NCBI GenBank assembly: GCA_001029295.1
Contig: LDXJ01000053.1
Location: 1-64,000, forward strand
Reading direction: 5' to 3'
DNA from: Peptococcaceae bacterium CEB3
Lineage (GTDB): Bacteria; Bacillota; Desulfitobacteriia; Desulfitobacteriales; Desulfitobacteriaceae
Length of the DNA: 64,000 nucleotides
Shown here: in pieces, positions 61,422-64,000 of the stretch
Layout of the letters: each line of letters starts with the position of its first letter
How positions within the stretch are numbered: position 1 is the stretch's first letter
Made by a program: the position numbers and the translations under genes
Notes under the pieces: model-generated
What the model saw: only the letters and a program-made list of their open reading frames with translations
Database searches by the model: none
What the model was told of the DNA's origin: nothing

Positions 61422-61632
61422 CCCTGACTGAAGTCGACTGCAGTGGTAAGATTCCAGGCGGCTTCCGAGGGCCCGACTTTTGTCTGGGGTACGCGAGAAC
61501 TGAAGTAATTGAGCCATAGGCTCCACTGCCGATTCCGTATATTACCCAGTCCAAAAGACAAGACCGGCGGGATCGTGCCTCATCCGCTTAACCCCATAGG
61601 CTAAGCAGACGCCTCGCCGTCACCAGCCAGGG
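61422..61632 (-). ncRNA. Candidate structured RNA, class unknown
   Basis: On the bottom strand a 9-bp closing helix pairs CCCUGGCUG (61624-61632) with CAGUCAGGG (61422-61430). Inside, GACGGCG (61615-61621) pairs with CGCCGGUC (61562-61569), enclosing an 8-bp hairpin UCUGCUUA/UAAGCGGA (61602-61609, 61583-61590). CUUUUGGACUGGGUA (61543-61557) pairs with UACCCCAGACAAAAG (61477-61491), enclosing a GAGCC-UAU-GGCUC hairpin (61511-61523). An overlapping 62-codon frame is probably an artefact. Lineage and size fit raiA-type RNAs, unproven. Confidence 0.6.
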
Positions 61633-61648
61633 CTTAGATGGGTTCAGT

Positions 61649-62767
61649 TTATGATTTAAGATTCTCTGGGTTTAGGCCCTCCAGCTCTTTCAAGACAAAG
61701 CGCCCGTCCTTACGCACCAGAACATCGTCGAAATAAATCTCGCCCCCGCCGTATTCGGGCCGCTGGATGCAGACGAGATCCCAGTGAATGGCGGATTTAT
61801 TGCCGTTATCACAATCGTCATAACAAGATCCCGGTGTGAAATGAAAGCTCCCGTCTATTTTTTCGTCAAATAAGGTATCTTTCATAGGCGTCTGGATATA
61901 AGGATTGACTCCCAACGCGAATTCTCCCACATAGCGGGCGCCTTCATCCGTATTAAACACCGCTTCCACCCGCTCCGTGTCATTGGCTGTCGCGCGCACG
62001 ATCTTGCCCTTTTCAAAGTGGAGAACGATGTTTTCATAGGTGAACCCTTGGAAAACGGCCGGCGTGTTGTACGAAATGACGCCATTGACCGACTCTTTCA
62101 CAGGTGCAGAGAAAATCTCGCCATCCGGAATATTCAGATGCCCGTCACATTTTATCGCCGGCAGGCCCTTGATGGAAAAGGAAAGATCCGTCCCGGGCCC
62201 GACGAGGTGCACCCGGTCCGTACGTTCCATTAACTCCTTCAACGGGTCCATGGCCCTGGACATCAAACTGTAGTCCAGATTGCAAACGTCAAAGTAAAAA
62301 TCCTCGAACCCCTCGATACTCATATTTGAGAGCTGAGCCATGGAGGCATTGGGGTAACGTAAAATACACCAGTGAGTCCGCGGCACTCTTTGATCCAAGT
62401 GCACCGGTTTGGAATAATGGGATTGGTAAATTCTCAGCTTTTCGCTGGGAACATCCGCCCATTCGTTGACATTTTCTCCCGAACGCACCCCGATATAAGC
62501 CTGCATCTCTTTCATCCGGGCCAAATCCCAACGGGTCATCGCCTCAGCCTGCTCCACGGTCAAGCCCTTCAGTATTTCGCGCGTTAGGGTATGATCACTG
62601 ATGGAGAGAAAAGGAACCCCTCCCGCCTGGTAGGCTGAGCGTATCAAGGCTTGAGCCAAGGGAAGTTCCAAACCGATGACTTCGATCAAAATCTTGTCCC
62701 CCGGCTGAAGCCTGACCGCATAGTTGATCAGGGTATCCGCCAGTTTTTCCACACGTGGGTCTTTCAT
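61649..62767 (-). CDS. M29-family aminopeptidase
   Basis: The 372-residue metallopeptidase has PGDKILIEVIG at the start, the metal-site Glu in EGARYVGEFALG, HWDLVCIQ with the ligand His and Asp, and GGGEIYFDDVLVRKDGRF at the end, as in AmpS/AmpT/PepS. It removes N-terminal residues from cytosolic peptides. GGAAG precedes its ATG. It is single, upstream of the structured RNA candidate. Confidence 0.88.
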   Translation of the reverse strand: MKDPRVEKLADTLINYAVRLQPGDKILIEVIGLELPLAQALIRSAYQAGGVPFLSISDHTLTREILKGLTVEQAEAMTRWDLARMKEMQAYIGVRSGENVNEWADVPSEKLRIYQSHYSKPVHLDQRVPRTHWCILRYPNASMAQLSNMSIEGFEDFYFDVCNLDYSLMSRAMDPLKELMERTDRVHLVGPGTDLSFSIKGLPAIKCDGHLNIPDGEIFSAPVKESVNGVISYNTPAVFQGFTYENIVLHFEKGKIVRATANDTERVEAVFNTDEGARYVGEFALGVNPYIQTPMKDTLFDEKIDGSFHFTPGSCYDDCDNGNKSAIHWDLVCIQRPEYGGGEIYFDDVLVRKDGRFVLKELEGLNPENLKS

Positions 62768-62867
62768 GTAAGGGCACTTCCTTTCTTAAATTGGACGACC
62801 GAACCCCTCACAAGGGCACTTTTAAGATATTCTTCATAAAACGTAATTTTCCTCTTTCCCCCTGACT

Positions 62868-63764
62868 TTATGTACGATAATAATAGCATTTACCACTGAT
62901 CACGCTCTTCTCCAAAGCTTTCCCGTTAGCCAAGTAAGACAAGAAAGCCCCCGCCGTCGCGAATGTCGTCTGGTATTGGGCAAGATCCGGATCCAGCGCA
63001 GCCGAGACTATGATCTGTTCCGTGACATCCTCCCGGGTCAAGGGCTGATCGCACCACTCCAGAATCTTGGTCAGATACTCCTCAATTCGGGCTTTATTCT
63101 GCGCGCACAGGGTTTGGATTGACGCGTAAACCTGGGATGCGTGGGACAAAACCACCGCACTCACCTCTTGCCCGCTCAAACGCTCAATCGTCTGCAACTG
63201 TTGTTCGACATCCAGGAGAAAAGGAAAGCCATATTTCTCCATGATCTCTTCGCTGAACAGGCTGTCTCCGGCAAAGAGCACCCCATCCCCGGTCAGCACT
63301 CCGATCTGGTCATACGTATGCCCGGGCAGCGAAATAATCCGGTAGCGTTTGTCCCCAAACTCCGCCTCTCCTTCGCGCAGAGTTCCCTCCAGTGCCAAAG
63401 GCGGTCCTTTGTGGAAACGCCCTTCCAACTCCCGCAGAGGACTGGCGCCGAAGAGAGCCCGGCTTTCCAGAAGGTTATTGGTCAAGTAGAGGGCCTCCCC
63501 CTCACTGGCATAGCGTTCAAGTCCTGTGTATTGTTCCTTGAGGAACTTCACCGCCCCGAAATGATCGGGGTGAGCATGGGTGAGGAGCACATATTTGGGT
63601 TTCAAGCGTTCCGCTTCCAAAGCCTGGGCCACGGCCCGGCCAGCCGTGCTGTCGATGCCGGCATCAACGAGCAAGGCCATCGCGTTTTTGTAGCGGACCA
63701 CACCCACATTGGTCGCTCCCGGACAATAATAGGTGTGCCCGTTGATTTTTTCTAAAGTGCCCAT
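62868..63764 (-). CDS. MBL-fold metallo-hydrolase
   Basis: The 298-residue protein has the metal motif LLTHAHPDHFGAVKFL, a second His in SLPGHTYDQIGVL and Asp in LFAGDSLFSEE, the standard two-metal site. No extra domain pins down the substrate; relatives include glyoxalase II-like and RNase-like hydrolases. GGGGAAAT precedes the ATG. Beyond it, 63765-64000 holds no gene, with a GTATGGTATAATA -10-like end that may serve a gene outside the window. Confidence 0.85.
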   Translation of the reverse strand: MGTLEKINGHTYYCPGATNVGVVRYKNAMALLVDAGIDSTAGRAVAQALEAERLKPKYVLLTHAHPDHFGAVKFLKEQYTGLERYASEGEALYLTNNLLESRALFGASPLRELEGRFHKGPPLALEGTLREGEAEFGDKRYRIISLPGHTYDQIGVLTGDGVLFAGDSLFSEEIMEKYGFPFLLDVEQQLQTIERLSGQEVSAVVLSHASQVYASIQTLCAQNKARIEEYLTKILEWCDQPLTREDVTEQIIVSAALDPDLAQYQTTFATAGAFLSYLANGKALEKSVISGKCYYYRT

Positions 63765-64000
63765 ATTTCCCCTATTACCTCGCGCCTCGTCTAAGGCTCC
63801 GCTCTCACAAATATTATGACACTGGACTTATTATAGCACCGAACAAAGCCCTGTCCAGCGGGGGACATACCCTAACAGAACCGTGCCCGCACACATGCAG
63901 CATCGGGATACCAAATTTAGCGGTTGGATCGGGGGCTTTTTCGACAAACGACTGCCTTTTTATGATGAAACATACAATCCCCTCAGGGTATGGTATAATA

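Noticed and set aside
61373-61561. 62-codon bottom-strand reading frame
   Set aside because: It overlaps the helices of a structured RNA candidate, has no ribosome site and no recognisable protein family.
61422-61632. Cobalamin, T-box or other common riboswitch
   Set aside because: The diagnostic boxes of those classes (B12 box, AGGGTGGnACCGCG, SAM or lysine cores) are absent.

Overview
The window reads as chromosome of an endospore-forming Gram-positive bacterium, most likely an anaerobic Clostridia/Peptococcaceae-type lineage (inference). The grounds are a complete GerA-type germinant receptor operon, a small acid-soluble spore protein, a GH18 spore-lysis-type hydrolase, GerE/ComA-like signalling, strong purine-rich ribosome sites with frequent TTG and GTG starts, a Leu tRNA with encoded CCA, and typical Firmicutes gene pairs such as polA-mutM-coaE and accD-accA. 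Nearly all genes lie on the bottom strand.

Layout. 1-9.2 kb is an accessory stretch of lower GC: a transposase cut by the window edge, an EcsAB-like ABC transporter, a small SGNH hydrolase, a stomatin/NfeD pair, a broken phosphoesterase, a scrambled IS4-type transposase and a secreted amidase-domain protein. 9.4-15.75 kb holds a ComP/ComA-like two-component system bracketed by two ~0.67 kb direct repeats, with decayed small genes between them. 15.7-25.9 kb is housekeeping: a CsoR-family regulator, lytic transglycosylase, coaE, ABC-F ATPase, mutM, polA, a DUF4491 protein and a large cell-wall-binding SGNH protein. 26-28.6 kb has small accessory genes and a broken Fic gene. 28.6-34.6 kb is an N-acetylglucosamine module: HPr, nagB, nagA, EIIA, a GlcT-type antiterminator and a GlcNAc EIICB. 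Both transcription units of this module begin with a promoter, an antiterminator (RAT) site and an overlapping terminator. 35-39.4 kb is the ger operon (A-C-small-B), followed by hicBA, tRNA-Leu, accDA, the TRAP gene mtrB, coaD, dnaE and a CBS/DRTGG regulator. 48.6-63.8 kb contains a small coupled SASP operon, GH18, a TagO/WecA enzyme, an MTAP-like phosphorylase, trmL, an Lrp-aminotransferase pair, queG, a CCA-adding enzyme, a lipid kinase, a D-2-hydroxyacid dehydrogenase, an M29 aminopeptidase and an MBL hydrolase.

Three themes are not explained by ordinary annotation. First, a ~210-nt region at 61422-61632 folds, by complementary arms visible in the sequence, into a closed multi-helix RNA of no class I can name with confidence. 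Second, short tandem repeats are unusually abundant, both between genes and inside coding linkers (polA, nagA, dnaE, possibly queG). Third, several families of short dispersed elements recur: ~100-bp imperfect inverted repeats, IS200/IS605-like end hairpins, and a terminator-like hairpin present three times. I see no CRISPR array, rRNA, prophage or obvious defence island. All assignments are by reading motifs; no search was run.
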